Assembly (NCBI GenBank): GCA_029215795.1
Contig: JARDYH010000005.1
Span: 34,292,001-34,356,000 of the forward strand
Direction: 5' to 3'
DNA: 64,000 nucleotides
DNA from: Anniella stebbinsi
Lineage: Eukaryota > Chordata > Lepidosauria > Squamata > Anniellidae
The translations under genes and the position numbers were made by a program. Numbering within the stretch: position 1 is the stretch's first letter; each line of letters starts with the position of its first letter. Under the pieces are notes generated by a model. The model was given only the letters and a program-made list of their open reading frames with translations, made no database searches and was not told the origin of the DNA. Shown in pieces: positions 43,148 to 54,534 of the stretch.

Positions 43148-44182
43148 TATGAATCCAAGAGAAGCAGTGGAAGTCTTGAATGTCTGGATGTGGGTGAGGG
43201 AGAACAACTGAAACTTCATCCAGGGAAGGCAAGGGTTCTGTGGTTTGGGAAATGAGCAAATCTGGATAGTGATGTGAAACTGGTCTCGGATATAGTTGCA
43301 CTCCCTTTAAAGGGCCAGGTGCTCAGCTCTTGGACTCACTGTTGTCTATTGAGTTGCACAAAGCATGTGTGTCCCGGAGTGCTTCATACACGCTCCAGCT
43401 CGTACACCAGCAATGACCCTCTCTGGAGTGGTCTGGCCTGGCCTCAGTTATTCATGCCCTGGTTACCTCCAAACTGAACCATTGCAATGCATTTTATGTG
43501 AGACAACCTTTGAAGGAAGTCTGGAAGCTGCAGCTCGTACAAAATGCAGCTGCCTGAAAGCTGTTGCAGGCCAAGAAGTTTGTAAACATGAATCAAATTC
43601 TGTGCCAGCAGCCAGTAAGCTTCCAGGCCCAGTTCAAAATACTCATCTTAACCTTGGGATCAAGTTATTTGAAAGACTGCCTTCATGCAATACAGTCCTG
43701 TCCGTGCTAGCCATTAAGAATGGCAAGGTTGGCATGCCCAAGAAGTGGTGCCCCCAAATCTGTGGCATTCCCTTTCTATTGACTTGCCCCTTGCTCCTTC
43801 TGCACAGGCATTCTGGAAAGGCTTGAAGACTTTCCTCTTTCTTCAGTGTTGTCTTCAACTGGGATTATGATTGCCAGCATGGGGCCACCAAAACAGCCAC
43901 TCAATATATCCTGTGCTTGCTAATGCAGGAAAGAAGGAACATGTTGCCTGAGATGGTTCACTTTATGAGCCATTGGGAAGGGGGGAGTCTGCAGACTAGA
44001 GAAAGTTACAACTCCTGAGAATAGTTTCCCACTCGTGCCTATATGCACATCAGTGCATAATGCCAATAGTTTGGGGAGAGAATAATGATCCTCTCTAATG
44101 CAGCATTTACTCTCTTTATCATGATGGGCCAGGCAGAACAGGAAAAGCCGCAGTACCACTGAGGCACATGAGATGTGTTACC

Positions 44183-44213
44183 TGTTCACACACACACACA
44201 CACACACACACAC
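44183..44213. repeat. (CA)n microsatellite
   Basis: About 14 CA units. Confidence 0.95.
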
Positions 44214-46860
44214 CCTACCCCAACACCATGGGTGAAGGCTTTCGACCCCTTCCCAATTGCTTTTATGGGGAGCCAAAACACTTATGAAAAGTGCTCTCCA
44301 CCACACCTCCACACCCACCACATTGCCTCAACCCTAATCGATTTATTTTTGAAAGAGGAGCAGGTGGAAAAGGGTCTGGTAGATCCTCCTTCAGGAAGAG
44401 CCCAAACAGATTAATCATACAACGCTTGGCATGTTCCACTATTCAGCCCTGTGCTGACCCCGGAGCTGGGTTCCAGGGTGGAGTTCTGGTGAGCCCTGGC
44501 TCAAATTAAACTTTCCTTGCTTGATTTGCTGCTACAGTAAGCTAATTGGGCTTGAGAAGAGCATGATGTGGGAATCTGGGGACAACAACGAGCTCTTGTT
44601 TGAGTCTCCATCTAGCACGTCGTAGGAAGTTCTTGAATACTGAAAGCAAAACAGGCAGTTAATTCTCCCCCCCCCCTTTTCTCTTTCCCAATTATTTGTT
44701 TTTAAAATTGCTGGTGAACTCAGCCACTGTCCAAGATCTGACTGGTGCCAGGCACTGAGTGGGCAGGTTTCTCCCCTCCCAGCCCTGCCAAGGTGCCTCC
44801 CCATGCTGGCCAAGGTCATCCTTGCTATTCCAAGCCTTGGTCTCTATGAAGCAGACACACCATCAAGTTGTGACGAATCGAGACATATTATTAGGTGGTT
44901 TTGTGTTGTGGACACATGCCTGCAGAAGACATTGTGCTCATTTTCTCTCTGGGTGTGAGGCGGAATTTAGCGTACGTACAGGCTCCAGAAGCAAAGGGCC
45001 AATGAAGATGGAATATCACCCTGTGGGTTAATGAGGAGAGACACCAAGAAGAAGGCTTGGCTCACACCCCTCCAACTGAGCACAATATTGCTCAGATTTT
45101 TGTCTACTTTGAGGATGGAACCTCCAGCTCATGAGCCTAACACAGCCCACGGAGAGTCCACGGAGGGGGACATTCAGCCCACCAGTTTCCCTGCCTCATT
45201 TCTGTTCTTTAATTGGAGATGAGAGTTTCCCTAATTGTAACGCAGGGGGGAACATTTGGGGGAGGAGTGGTTGACGGGGAGGCCTAAATCCTTCTCTCTC
45301 CACCACAGTGACCCCCACTAAAAAAATCACTTCTCAGCTGAATTCAGGCTTTTTAAAAGACTCCATTGGTGCCAATGGAGATTTTGTAAAAAGTATAAGT
45401 GCTCTCAGGGAGAAGTGTGGTCAACCACATCAAACTAGTTTATTTTAATTTGAAATACAGAGTTGAATATCTCCTCGTTTTAGCACAAGAACAATGCATG
45501 CAACCAGACCATGAAAGACAGAGGAGACATGATGTTTTAGGGGTTTTCTGGAAATCTGGGTATTTATGGGCTTGATAGCTAGCTCATAACACTGGAGAGT
45601 AAAACATAAGGGAAATGACCAAAAAAACTATAAAGTCAGTGAAGCACACAAGAGACACCATGTAATATGCCTATTACACTATAATTTCTATCAGTTTTAT
45701 GCTAGGTTTAACTGACGTGGCTTTTCCCAAAAATATCATGAGGTTTGTAGTTTGGTAAGGGTGCTGAGGGCTCTATTCAAGATTACAAGCGCACACTGAG
45801 ACACACAAACACATACCTCCTGCACAGAACTGCAATTCCCAGAGATCCTTGGGTAAGGGCAGTGGCTGTTAAAAACCAATGTAAACCAGTCACGTAGATA
45901 TTCTTTCATAGTTTAAGCAAGGAACCAAAAGGTTCTGGCCCTGCCCTGCAGCAACGTAAAACACATCATAAGAGTAGGAGAAGTTCAATGAAGGTAGGAA
46001 GGGATGGGTGTGTTTTTAAAGGTCGGCCCTGATGGGTGCAGACATTTGGGCTGAGGGTGGCCACTTCCAGACTGCCCCCCCCAAAAGGAAATATAACACC
46101 AAAAAAGAGGGCAAAGAGGGTTTATATTTGCATAAAATTTGCATGTGCTAATTTACATGTATAGATGAAAATAAGAAATAATTACTATAATTTAAATATA
46201 CAGTTTGCTTTTGGGGGTTAACTGCCTGTCTGATCACACTTCCCCTAACAAAAGTCCTTCTCTGTCTGTAGCCATATTTATACGGGGGGGTGGGGGGGGT
46301 TAATAAAGTGGCAGCAAGGAAGGAGAGCTATACCATAGCAACCTAGTAATAGCTGCAATCTAGCTCATAATTAGGTAGGTTTAAGGTCAGGTTTACATGT
46401 GATGCTGGGAATGTAAAAGCAATGTTACCTGTGCAAGGATTCATGTGCTTCAAATCACATTAAAACTAGGTCATTACTTCCTATGGGCACTTCATTAACA
46501 CACCAGTATTGCATCCACAAATGCCATGATACCGTATGTGTAGGCACCAGTGACCCACTTTAAATGTTGACACTGAGCACATGGCACCCCACAAAGGTAA
46601 GTGTTTAGGGGTGTTTTTCTTAATTAACACATCTTAATTAATGTGTTCAGCTGCATTAATATTCAAAAGCAGAGAGTGTGTCAGATTGCAGCCAACAAAG
46701 TCTTCAGCAACAGACTCATTCTCCGTATTCAAGCAGAGTTGCCAATGATAGTAAAGAGACTAGGCAGCTGCTGGAGCATAAGCTGCCAGGGTCTGGCCCC
46801 ACCAAGTGCACACCATCTGAAAAAAATAAATTACTCTGAAGGGGAAACTTCAGTGCCATA
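44214..46860. other. Long stretch of mostly unrecognised sequence
   Basis: 45735-45870 contains 'ggtttgtagtttggtaaggg' and 'actgcaattcccagagatcc', a degraded short palindromic repeat. Homopolymer C/G runs occur at 44668-44678 and 46286-46300. No exon or clear TE otherwise. Confidence 0.3.
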
Positions 46861-46861
46861 A

Positions 46862-47160
46862 AAACTTAGGGCCATGCCATATGTTACAAAATCCCTTCAT
46901 GGAACGGAGATTGGATAAATTCCTGGAGGAGAAGGCTTTCAATGACTGTTAGTCCTGATGACTATGTGTTACCTCCAGTAATCAGAGGCAGTATGCCTGT
47001 ATACACCAGTTGCTGGGGAATATGGGCGAGAGGGTGCTGTTGCATCCATATCCTGCTTGTAGGTTCCTGATTGACAGCTGGTTGGCCACTGTGTGAACGG
47101 AGTACTGGACTAGATGGACCCTTGGTCTGATCCAGCAGGGCTCTTCTTCTGTAAACAATA
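46862..47160 (+). mobile_element. CR1/L3-like LINE 3' end, copy 1
   Basis: 'tcctgatgactatgtgttac', 'ctccagtaatcagaggcagt', 'gagagggtgctgttgca', 'tcctgcttgtaggttcctga', 'tggactagatggaccctt' and 'ggtctgatccagcagggctc' form the well-known reptile LINE 3' UTR. It is shared in order with 60025-60345. Confidence 0.8.
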
Positions 47161-47269
47161 TAAATCCCATGTGCAGATAATCATACATTATACAGGTTTA
47201 TTGCTTCGTGTGTATTTATTTATTATATCATGTTCTTCCTATAGAAAGCTCAGAGGAACTTCTATGGGG

Positions 47270-47700
47270 CTTCCAGTGTTTCCCTGGCCAGGTAGTTACA
47301 CATGCACACTTAGTTTTGATGGGATTTGGCATGAAATGTTCAAGGAGCACATGCTATACATACTAAACACTGCAGCTGATGTGCCTGTACCTGCCCAGAC
47401 CTTGAGACCTTTGTCACAGGCCCTTCTCTGTATATCTCCAGGGAGAGAGACTTCTCAGTGGTGGTTCCCCAATTTTAGAATGCCCTACTTAGACAGCTCA
47501 CCTGGCACTTTCTTTGATGTGTTTTGTGGGTCAGGTGAAAACGTTTTTATTGTATCAGGCCTTTTAATTAATTATTTCTTTTCATCTTAAATTACCTTTC
47601 TCTTCATGATGGGATTTGAGACTGCTTACATTTTATGGTTTTGTATTTTTATCTTGTATTTTATGTTTTAGATATTTTGTATGCTTTGCTTTTTGAACTA
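47270..47700 (+). mobile_element. L2-like LINE 3' remnant
   Basis: Phrases 'cactgcagctgatgtgcctg', 'agagacttctcagtggtggt', 'agaatgccctacttagacag' and 'ggtcaggtgaaaacgttttt' follow the L2 C-terminus (NAAA.V ... F...AP.LW..LP ... LK..LF) in broken frames, then a T-rich 3' UTR. Confidence 0.55.
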
Positions 47701-48049
47701 TGTTATTTCTTAGCCATCCTGAGCACCTTGTTGAAACACATGTGGGGAGGGGAGTATTTATATTCCCCGAAAACATAATACAAAGTAATCATGAATCCCC
47801 GACATATGCACACAGAAAGAAACAGCCACACCTGCGGTTGTCACATGGGATGATACGCATGCAGGATGAGTATGATTTCCTAAAGAGACTCATACTGGAT
47901 CCAGGAATATTTGAATGTGTGAAGTTGCCCTTGGCAGATCAAAAATAAAACTGAAATATAGAATCCACACAATGTCCCCCCTGCAGGCAAATAGCTCATG
48001 CCATTAAATCGGGTGTCCTTTTTTTCTTCACATCCCATGGAGACATTGA

Positions 48050-48190
48050 TTGCCCTGTTTTACATACCGCTTTCCACTGAGTTATCAAAGCAGGGAACAT
48101 GCAATGTCATTGCCACCAACATGTAACAATAAAACACAATAATAAAATTATACAATAAATAAATAAAAGGATACTAATCAACAACACAAC
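48050..48190 (-). mobile_element. LINE 3' tail scrap (minus strand)
   Basis: 'ttttacataccgctttccac' and 'ataataaaattatacaataaa' resemble reversed LINE 3' tails such as 22085-22180. Confidence 0.35.
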
Positions 48191-49837
48191 TACACTCTCT
48201 GCGGCACATTATAGATCACAGCTGGCTGAGTCACACCTCATTGAAAAGCTGTGTGAAGAGATAAGCTGTATAAATATTGGCTGCTACCTTTTGCAGAAGA
48301 TTCATACTACAGAAGGAAAAGCAGTGAATCGTGGGTATTTTATTGCTCGGCTGATGTTGAGCATCAATTCATCCCTTACCACGAGTCCCTGAGGGAATGA
48401 AAGAATTCAGGGGAATATTTTACTAGCTTCTGTTCTTGTCTAATGGCAAACATCCATGGCATTTTACAGGAGATACTTTAGAAGCAGACATGAGGAGCAG
48501 GAAGGCTTTTCGCTTTGCCTTGGACATTCTATTGAGGATTTCTAATGCTCTATAGAACTCTTCTGCCTGCAGAACTAGCAAGCTGCAATGGTAGCTTATG
48601 TTGTTGCTGTCACTGCAGGAAATTGGCAGAAAAGTTACCTGATACAATTGTTCGCTCTACTGCAATTGTAGCTACGGCAAGAACGATAGATTTATATATT
48701 CATATGCCGAGAGAAAGAATTCCTACAAGGCAATCTGCATTGTGCAAGTACAAAGAAGCCTTTACGAAGAAGAGTATGGCCACTAACATAAAAATGCAGC
48801 CGTCATCCCCATTATACATTAATGTGCATGCATGCACTCACAGCTCACACAGATCACTGGTTTGGCTGGACTTTTAGTCTGGCTTGGCTTTGCTCAATTC
48901 TAGCAAATGGCCAAAAGGCTAAAGGGCTGCTAAATACCTTCCATGATTTCTGAAATTCCTTCCCCACTCTGTTATTGAGAACTGTGTGAATGGGCATGTA
49001 AAACCCTCATTGTAAGAGTAAAGAGCTGTTTGCCATTCCAAGATTCCAAAACTTAATTAAAAGCCACAGAATTCTATATGATCACTTAACTCCTCTCTCA
49101 CTATTTCATTTCCTCCTCCTTGCTTAGAGATGTGATATATTTCCCCCACCCATGCCCCAGCACACAGCCAGTATGATTACTTTATTTTCCTTCCATGCTC
49201 ATATGGAAAATCATTTTAAAAAAATTCTGCGCAAAAAAAGAGAGATAACACTCTTCCGTCAAGTGTTTTTAAAGAAGATTGGCAGTCCAATTTAAAGCAT
49301 AATTACTGATTGATTTGGGAGGCGGGCAATAGACATTTGAATAAATGAGCGCACACACACACCTTTTTTCTGATAAGATTTTAAAGTTGGCTTAAGAAAG
49401 AGGAATGTTAAAAAAAACATGCTTTTGGGAAAGGGCAAACAGGCATGCTGAATAATTCTAGATGTTTCCAAGATTTAAGTAAGATATTGGTTCCATTGGC
49501 ACAGACGTGGATGGAGATCTGGTACCTTCTCACCAACAAGGTCACCAGCTGCTATTCCTCCTCCTCCTCTTTCTCATTCTTACTACCACTTGCTTGCTTG
49601 ACTAGCAGAGAGCTATGGAGCAAATAGGCTGTAGCATCTGCTGCTCATTCTCACCATCGACGTTGTCTGGGCCAGAGCAAAAGGCAGGGGAAGAAGAAGG
49701 TTGCAGTGGTGAAGAGGAGGAGGAGTAACTCCAGCGTGCTCTTCTCAGGGGAACCATGTCGGGGAGTGCACCCTCAGCCAGTGCCCAACCATCTCTATAT
49801 TTGACACCAGCCTGAAGGGGGTTCTGTGCAATTCAGA
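48191..49837. other. Unrecognised, apparently unique sequence
   Basis: No TE ends or exons recognised. 49020-49100 and 49265-49350 have ATTAATTA-like words (CTTAATTAAAAG, CATAATTACTGATTGATT). Conserved non-coding status would be conjecture. Confidence 0.3.
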
Positions 49838-50199
49838 GAAAGCAGTAGGGCTGTGACTGGAGCCGGAGCCAGATCCCGAATCCAGAGCGGGTCAGGCCAA
49901 TCCAGCCCGATCTGGGCCTGATCCGAACCGGATCAGATCAGGCCCGGATTGGTCCGGATCAGATCCGTGATCCAGATCCACTCCGGGTCCGTGCTGAGCC
50001 CTCCCTCTCGCTCTCTCTGCTCTCTCCCTCCAATCGCCCTCCTTCCCTACAGCCTCCTCTGCGTTGTCCTCCATGGCATCCTGCCTCTTTGATGTTGGCC
50101 GGCCACTTTCCCGCTCACGCCAGGTGATGACATCACCTGCCACAACCAGCAAATGCGGCACTCCCCCGGATGGGGTCTGTGCACAGCCCTAGTAAGCAG
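49838..50199. mobile_element. GATC-rich hAT-like MITE, small form 2 (49846-50191, 346 bp)
   Basis: Flanking 8-mers GAAAGCAG (49838-49845) and GTAAGCAG (50192-50199) match at 7 of 8. Ends TAGGGCTGTGACTGGAGCC and GGGTCTGTGCACAGCCCTA are imperfect inverted repeats. The left 130 bp is packed with GATC words (CCGGATC, AGATCCGTGATCC). The right part contains the palindrome GGTGATGACATCACC (about 50123-50137), the same core that centres each unit of the giant copies at 57879-59439 and 62659-64000. Confidence 0.85.
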
Positions 50200-50462
50200 G
50201 GCTGTGCTGTTGGCCATACCCTTGAGGTTGTTTAGCTTCATCCCTAACATTCAAACATTGAGCATGGATGTCTGCTGCAGGGGGGGAACCTATGTGCACT
50301 GACCACTACATGCATAGGCTTCTACACATTTTAGGAGCCTGTGCATGGATTTCAGTGGAGGGACCAGGCCGGGGAGGATTCTGTCTTTCGATTTCCTTAT
50401 TTTTCATTTATTGTTCACTGCTCAGGAATTTTGTTAGCTATAGAGTGGAATATACATTTTGT

Positions 50463-50486
50463 AGACAGACAGACAGACAGACAGAT
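50463..50486. repeat. (GACA)n microsatellite
   Basis: Six ACAG units. Confidence 0.9.
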
Positions 50487-50980
50487 GTTGGGGCAAGGCT
50501 TGCAGTGCAACCCTGCTCCTCCTGACTCACCTGGAGCCCCCTTCAAGCAATGTATGAGTATCGGGGACTGCTGAGTGACCTGCAGAACTTGACAAATAAC
50601 CCACTTGGTTGCACTGTAGCCTGCACTACTGCATTATGCCTTAAACAGACTAATACAAGAATAGTTCAGTCATTACAATCTCGTTGCCCAGCTTCCAGAA
50701 GTGAATACAGAGTTTCCCAGGAGGGAAAGGACTTCTTTTTCTTGGGATCACTTCTCATGCACCTGAATGGAAGCTATAGAATAATGGGAATGAGCCATCT
50801 AGATGCATCCCAAAATGATTGTCCCTACTGATTCCTCCAGCTAAGAGTCAGCTTTCACAATATCCTGGTTTAAAATGTTTTCTGAAAATGTTTATCCTTC
50901 TAAACATTCACAAGAACTGTCCAATGCCACAATGCCCTAAGAAAAGTCAGCTTGACTTCACCACATTGGACTATTTATTT
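50487..50980. other. Unrecognised sequence
   Basis: No recognisable gene. Short frames only. Confidence 0.3.
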
Positions 50981-50984
50981 ATTT

Positions 50985-51155
50985 ATTTACTTACTTACTT
51001 ACTTACTCCTCCTCACTACAACCCTGTGAGGTAGCTTAGGCTGAGAGTCAATAATTAGTCCAAAGTCACCCAGTGAGCTTCATAGCAAATGGGGCACTAT
51101 AACCCAGATCTGCCAAGTCCCAGCCCAACACAATAATCACTACACCACACTGTCA
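50985..51155 (-). mobile_element. CORE-SINE/MIR-like SINE (minus strand), copy 2
   Basis: 'actacaaccctgtgaggtag', 'caaagtcacccagtgagctt', 'cat', 'ataacccagatctgcc' and 'aatcactacaccacactgtc' give the reverse complement of a MIR-like SINE. TTTA/CTTA tetranucleotides lie just before it. Confidence 0.75.
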
Positions 51156-51509
51156 CACTAGCTAAGAAAGACAATGGTCCTGTGACTCTGGCCCTGATCA
51201 AGATCAAAGAAGTAGAACACTTTCATTTTAAGGATGAAGAACTCGATATATATCAATACTCCCTATGGCTCATACAAATCTCTAGCTGTGCTTGGCCTGC
51301 ATGTCTCAAGACACAGGTTCCTGCCTTGGGCACTGCTGGGTGGAAAGGCAGCATATAAATTGAAGCGATGAATAAATAATCTTCCATATGTCCCATGCAA
51401 AGTGACTGGAGTCTGCATCTGACGCTATGTGTGTGCAAATGCACACTGCAATGTGAGAGCTGTCTTCCTTGCTTGTCGGTATTGCCCTCTGGCAAGTCGC
51501 TTGCCTCTA

Positions 51510-51511
<2 letters not shown>

Positions 51512-51549
<38 letters not shown>
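51512..51549. repeat. (TA)n microsatellite
   Basis: About 19 AT units. Confidence 0.95.
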
Positions 51550-51551
<2 letters not shown>

Positions 51552-52010
51552 TTTTTATTAGCTCCTCGGTGTGACCCTTTCATGCTAAGAAAAATACTAA
51601 TGTTTATTTCAGGCCTCTGTAAAAGCTTTCTCGCTCAAACGAATGCTTTCTGATTCTGGGAGAAGCCTGTCATGTGAAAGAACCCATTCAAACAGCTCCA
51701 TCTCATCCCCGTCTTTTTAATTTATGCACTCCAGGCTTGTGCCATTCCTTCACCTATATCAGCTCTTGTCTGTGCAGTGATTCATTGGATGGATCCCTCA
51801 GCAGGCAGAGGAGCTTAAAGTGATCACTGTGGAGTAACATTGTCCATACATGTTGCTCACTCTAGCTAACGATGGTGTTTGCAGAATACTAGGCACAGTG
51901 GGTTTGAGGGTGGACAAACCTGCCTGTTTCACTTTCTAGAATGTTTGCACTTTTCCGAATATAACTTTGTCCTGCCCCATTTCCACCTCAGTTTGTGACT
52001 CTTAAAAAAA
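51550..52010. other. Unrecognised sequence
   Basis: No gene or repeat family recognised. Confidence 0.3.
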
Positions 52011-52290
52011 AAATACATAAACAACTTCCTATGTATTTTCATGCACACAAAAATATGTATGTATTTTGTATGCATGTTTCCGTAATAGATGCATTTTTTT
52101 TTGCAAGCAGCTCTTCCTGATATACACATTTTTGCAAGTGGGGTTCCCTAATGTATGCTTTTTATATGCATTCCCCCTAATGTATGCATTTTTGTACACA
52201 ATTTCCCCTATTGTTCACTTCTGTAAACATTTTTTGACCAGAAAACTGCATTGCAAAATTTGGAGAAGTGTGAAAACTGAGGGGTACTGA
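52010..52290. repeat. Degenerate tandem repeat of TGTATGCATTTTT-like words
   Basis: TATGCATTTTT- or ATGCATTTTT-type words with intervening 'tttcccctaatg'-like spacers recur from 52050 to 52220. The spacing is irregular, about 30-45 bp. Confidence 0.5.
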
Positions 52291-53195
52291 TTCATGCATT
52301 GCTTTGGGAAGTGCAAATTAGGTCAGTTCATACAGAAAAGCTGGATATTGGGAAGGATGGAAACTACCCCGTTGTCATGGTCAGACCACTTCCTGGTGAC
52401 ATTTGGTCTCACGATGTCAGTCCCTCCCTGCAGAGGTGGGGGACCCATTAAAATGATCCACCCTCGGAGACTTATGGAATCTGAGTGATTCATGAATGCT
52501 CTGGGGGAGTTTTCAGTAGCCAGATCCAGCAATTCTGTTGAGGCCCTTGTCACACTATGGAATGAGCCCTCTTCGACATTGTGGAGCTTGGAAGGCGCCC
52601 TGGTTTACTGGGGAGCTCCGGGCAATCAAACAGGTCAGAAGTGCCCTGATGGATGACCTTCTTTGGGAGAGGGACAGGGGGAATGCGACCCTGTTACTAC
52701 TCCTTGATCTCTCAGCAGCTATTGACCACAGTATTCTCCTGGAACGCCTCCATGAGTTGGGGGCTGGAGGCACTGTTTTACAGTGGTTCAGTTCATACTT
52801 GCAGAGTCGGTTCCAGAAAATAGCATTGGGAGAATGTACTTCTGACATATGGCGGTTGAAATATGGGGTGCCTCAGGGCACCATTCTTTCCCCAATGTTA
52901 TTTAATATGAAGCCGTTGGGAGCAGTCATCAGGGCAAGGTATCACCAGTACGCTGATGACACCCAGCTCTATCTCTCTGTAACATTTGAATTGGGAGAGG
53001 CCGTGCATGTTCTGAACCAGTGCCTGGATACAGTTATGGCTTGATTGAGGGCCAACAAACTGAAGCTGAATCCTGATAAGACAGCAGCCTTGTGGGTTGG
53101 TGGTTCCCAGGTCTGGGAATTGGGGTGTTTGCCAGTTCTGGATGGGGTTGCACTCCAAAGGAGCAGGTCCGTAGTTTGGGGGTGCTCCTGGATCC

Positions 53196-53396
53196 ATATC
53201 CAGTGTAATTTTTAGAATGTTTTTAGGATGTTTTAGGATGTTTTAATGATGTTTTAGGATGTTTTAATGCAGTTTTAATAATATTTGTCATGTTTTAATT
53301 AGTTTTATGTATTTTATCATGCTGTTGTTCCCCGCCTCGATCTAGATGGAGAGGCGGGTAAGAAATAAATCGTTATTATTATTATTATTATTATTA
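53196..53396 (+). mobile_element. L2-type LINE 3' end nested inside the older L2
   Basis: It begins 'atatccagtgtaatttttag' (as at 57838-57860) and has four tandem TTTTAGGATGT-like repeats. It ends CCCGCCTCgatctagatgGAGAGGCGGG, GTAAGAAATAAAT and (TTA)n. Host L2 frame resumes directly after the TTA run. Confidence 0.85.
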
Positions 53397-53788
53397 TCTT
53401 TGTCACTGGAGGCCCAGGTGACCTCGCTGGCCCGGAGCACCCATTATCAACTTCGGTTGTTATGCCAACTACGCCCATTCCTGGATAGGGACAGCCTTGC
53501 CATGGTCATTCATGGTCATTCATGCACTGGTAACCTCATGACTAGACTAATGTAATGTACTCTATGTGGGGCTACCCATGTGTGTGGTTCAGAGGCTGCA
53601 GCTAGTGAAGAATGCAGCAGCTAGGGTGCTCACAGGGACACCTGGCTCTGCTCATATAAAACCTGTATTAAAAGAACTGCACTGCCTGCCTGTTAGCTAC
53701 TGAGCCACATACAAGGTTATGCTGTTATCCTACAAAGCCCTAAACAACTTGGGACCAGCATACCTAGCAGACTGCCTTCCTTATATAT

Positions 53789-53931
53789 ACCTGATCTACA
53801 CCAAGCAGGATACAACACTTTGAAAACATTTTGAAAACTGTATATGGAGTGTGTCCTGGGCCCCAACAGTTGTCACTACTGTTATAAACCGTTTTAAACC
53901 GTTTTAAAGCAGTAGTGTAGATCCTGCCCTG
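53789..53931. mobile_element. MITE family M-CTACAC, copy 3 (about 143 bp) nested inside the L2
   Basis: Ends CCTGATCTACACCAAGCAGG and GCAGTAGTGTAGATCCTGCC are inverted repeats. The centre GGGCCCCAACAGTTGTC is shared with 20405-20538 and 25299-25543. It splits the L2 codons for the ...LADCLP... region. Confidence 0.75.
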
Positions 53932-54239
53932 GATGACAACTACAATCTTCAGAGGAGGCCCTACTGGCCATTCCAAGACAAATGGAATGCAGCCTTGAAG
54001 AACCTCGGCGGCAGGGCCTTCTCTATAGTGGCACCCACCCTCTGGAAAACCCTCCCTTTTAAACGTCTCCTAAAGACATAACTTTTTACACAGGCTTTCC
54101 CTGGTTTTTAATTTTTATTTATAATGTAGCTCGTTTTACATTGCCCTTTTAACTTTTTAGTGTTTAGATTTATATTATTATTTTTTATGGTTTTTAATTG
54201 TGCACTGCCCAGAGAGCTTCGGCTGATGGGCAGTATAAA

Positions 54240-54283
54240 GATGTAACAAATAAATAAGTAAATAAATAAATAAATAAATAAAG
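54240..54283. repeat. (AAAT)n LINE tail
   Basis: About ten AAAT/AAGT units ending the L2. Confidence 0.85.
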
Positions 54284-54284
54284 G

Positions 54285-54530
54285 GATAGTTTTTGAAGTT
54301 GCCCATCACTAGTGAGCACCTGGACAGCAGACTGAGCAAGGGACACAGGCCATCTGGTCACAGTCTTCCCCATTACGGTAAGGTGTATCCTATTTCTATT
54401 CAAATTATTATTTTTACATTTGCCTCTATATGCAAAAATTAGCAGATGCAAATTTTATGCAAATCCCTGTCCTCTTTGGTTCTCTCCTTTTAATGATGCA
54501 TTTCCTCTCTTTTTTCGGCTTTGCATGTGT
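54285..54530 (+). repeat. Dispersed repeat family R1, copy 3 (partial)
   Basis: 'ttgaagttgcccatcactag', 'tatttctattcaaattatta', 'atgcaaatccctgtcctctt' and 'tgatgcatttcctctctttt' match the second half of 6775-7095 and 35330-35650. The start is cut by the L2 tail. Confidence 0.5.
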
Positions 54531-54534
54531 CTAC

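Larger units (their letters stand above)
42190..43920 (+). pseudogene. Old L2-type LINE reverse transcriptase region, interrupted by a SINE and a MITE
   Basis: Before the SINE, translated pieces read VALLDDFHQGFDSEIKTLVLLDFSVAFDTF (the LDFS.AFDT motif of the reverse transcriptase). Between the SINE and the MITE there is HQYADDTQLYL (the catalytic YADD box, about 42787-42820). After the MITE comes EGEQLKLHPGKARVLWFG (the KLN..KT..L block), then LNHCNAFYV...VQNAAA and a degraded C-terminus to about 43890. Stops and frameshifts throughout. The order and spacing of the three pieces identify one LINE copy with two later insertions. Confidence 0.8.
52330..54283 (+). pseudogene. L2-type LINE with endonuclease and reverse transcriptase pieces, interrupted twice
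   Basis: 52365-52410 encodes TPLSWSDHFLVTFGL, the SDH motif that ends the apurinic-type endonuclease domain. The frame 52538-53044 (168 codons) carries LLLLLDLSAAIDHSILLERL (first catalytic Asp region), GVPQGTILSPMLFN (template-grip motif) and YHQYADDTQLYLS (catalytic YADD). It continues with KLKLNPDKTAALWVGG after a stop at 53042. About 100 codons between ALMDDLLWERD and NATLLLLLDLS appear deleted. After a younger L2 (53196-53396), coding resumes LEAQVTSLARSTHYQLRLLCQL. After a MITE (53789-53931) it ends near LWKTLPFKRLLKT and 'agagagcttcggctgatggg' with an AAATAAATAA tail. Not functional. Confidence 0.88.

Noticed and set aside
43365..43826. 153-codon open frame
   Set aside because: It lies in the degraded L2 but in a different frame from the LINE motifs, so it is incidental.
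47114..47590. 158-codon open frame
   Set aside because: It crosses from the CR1/L3-like 3' UTR into an L2-like remnant. The translation mixes unrelated repeat pieces.
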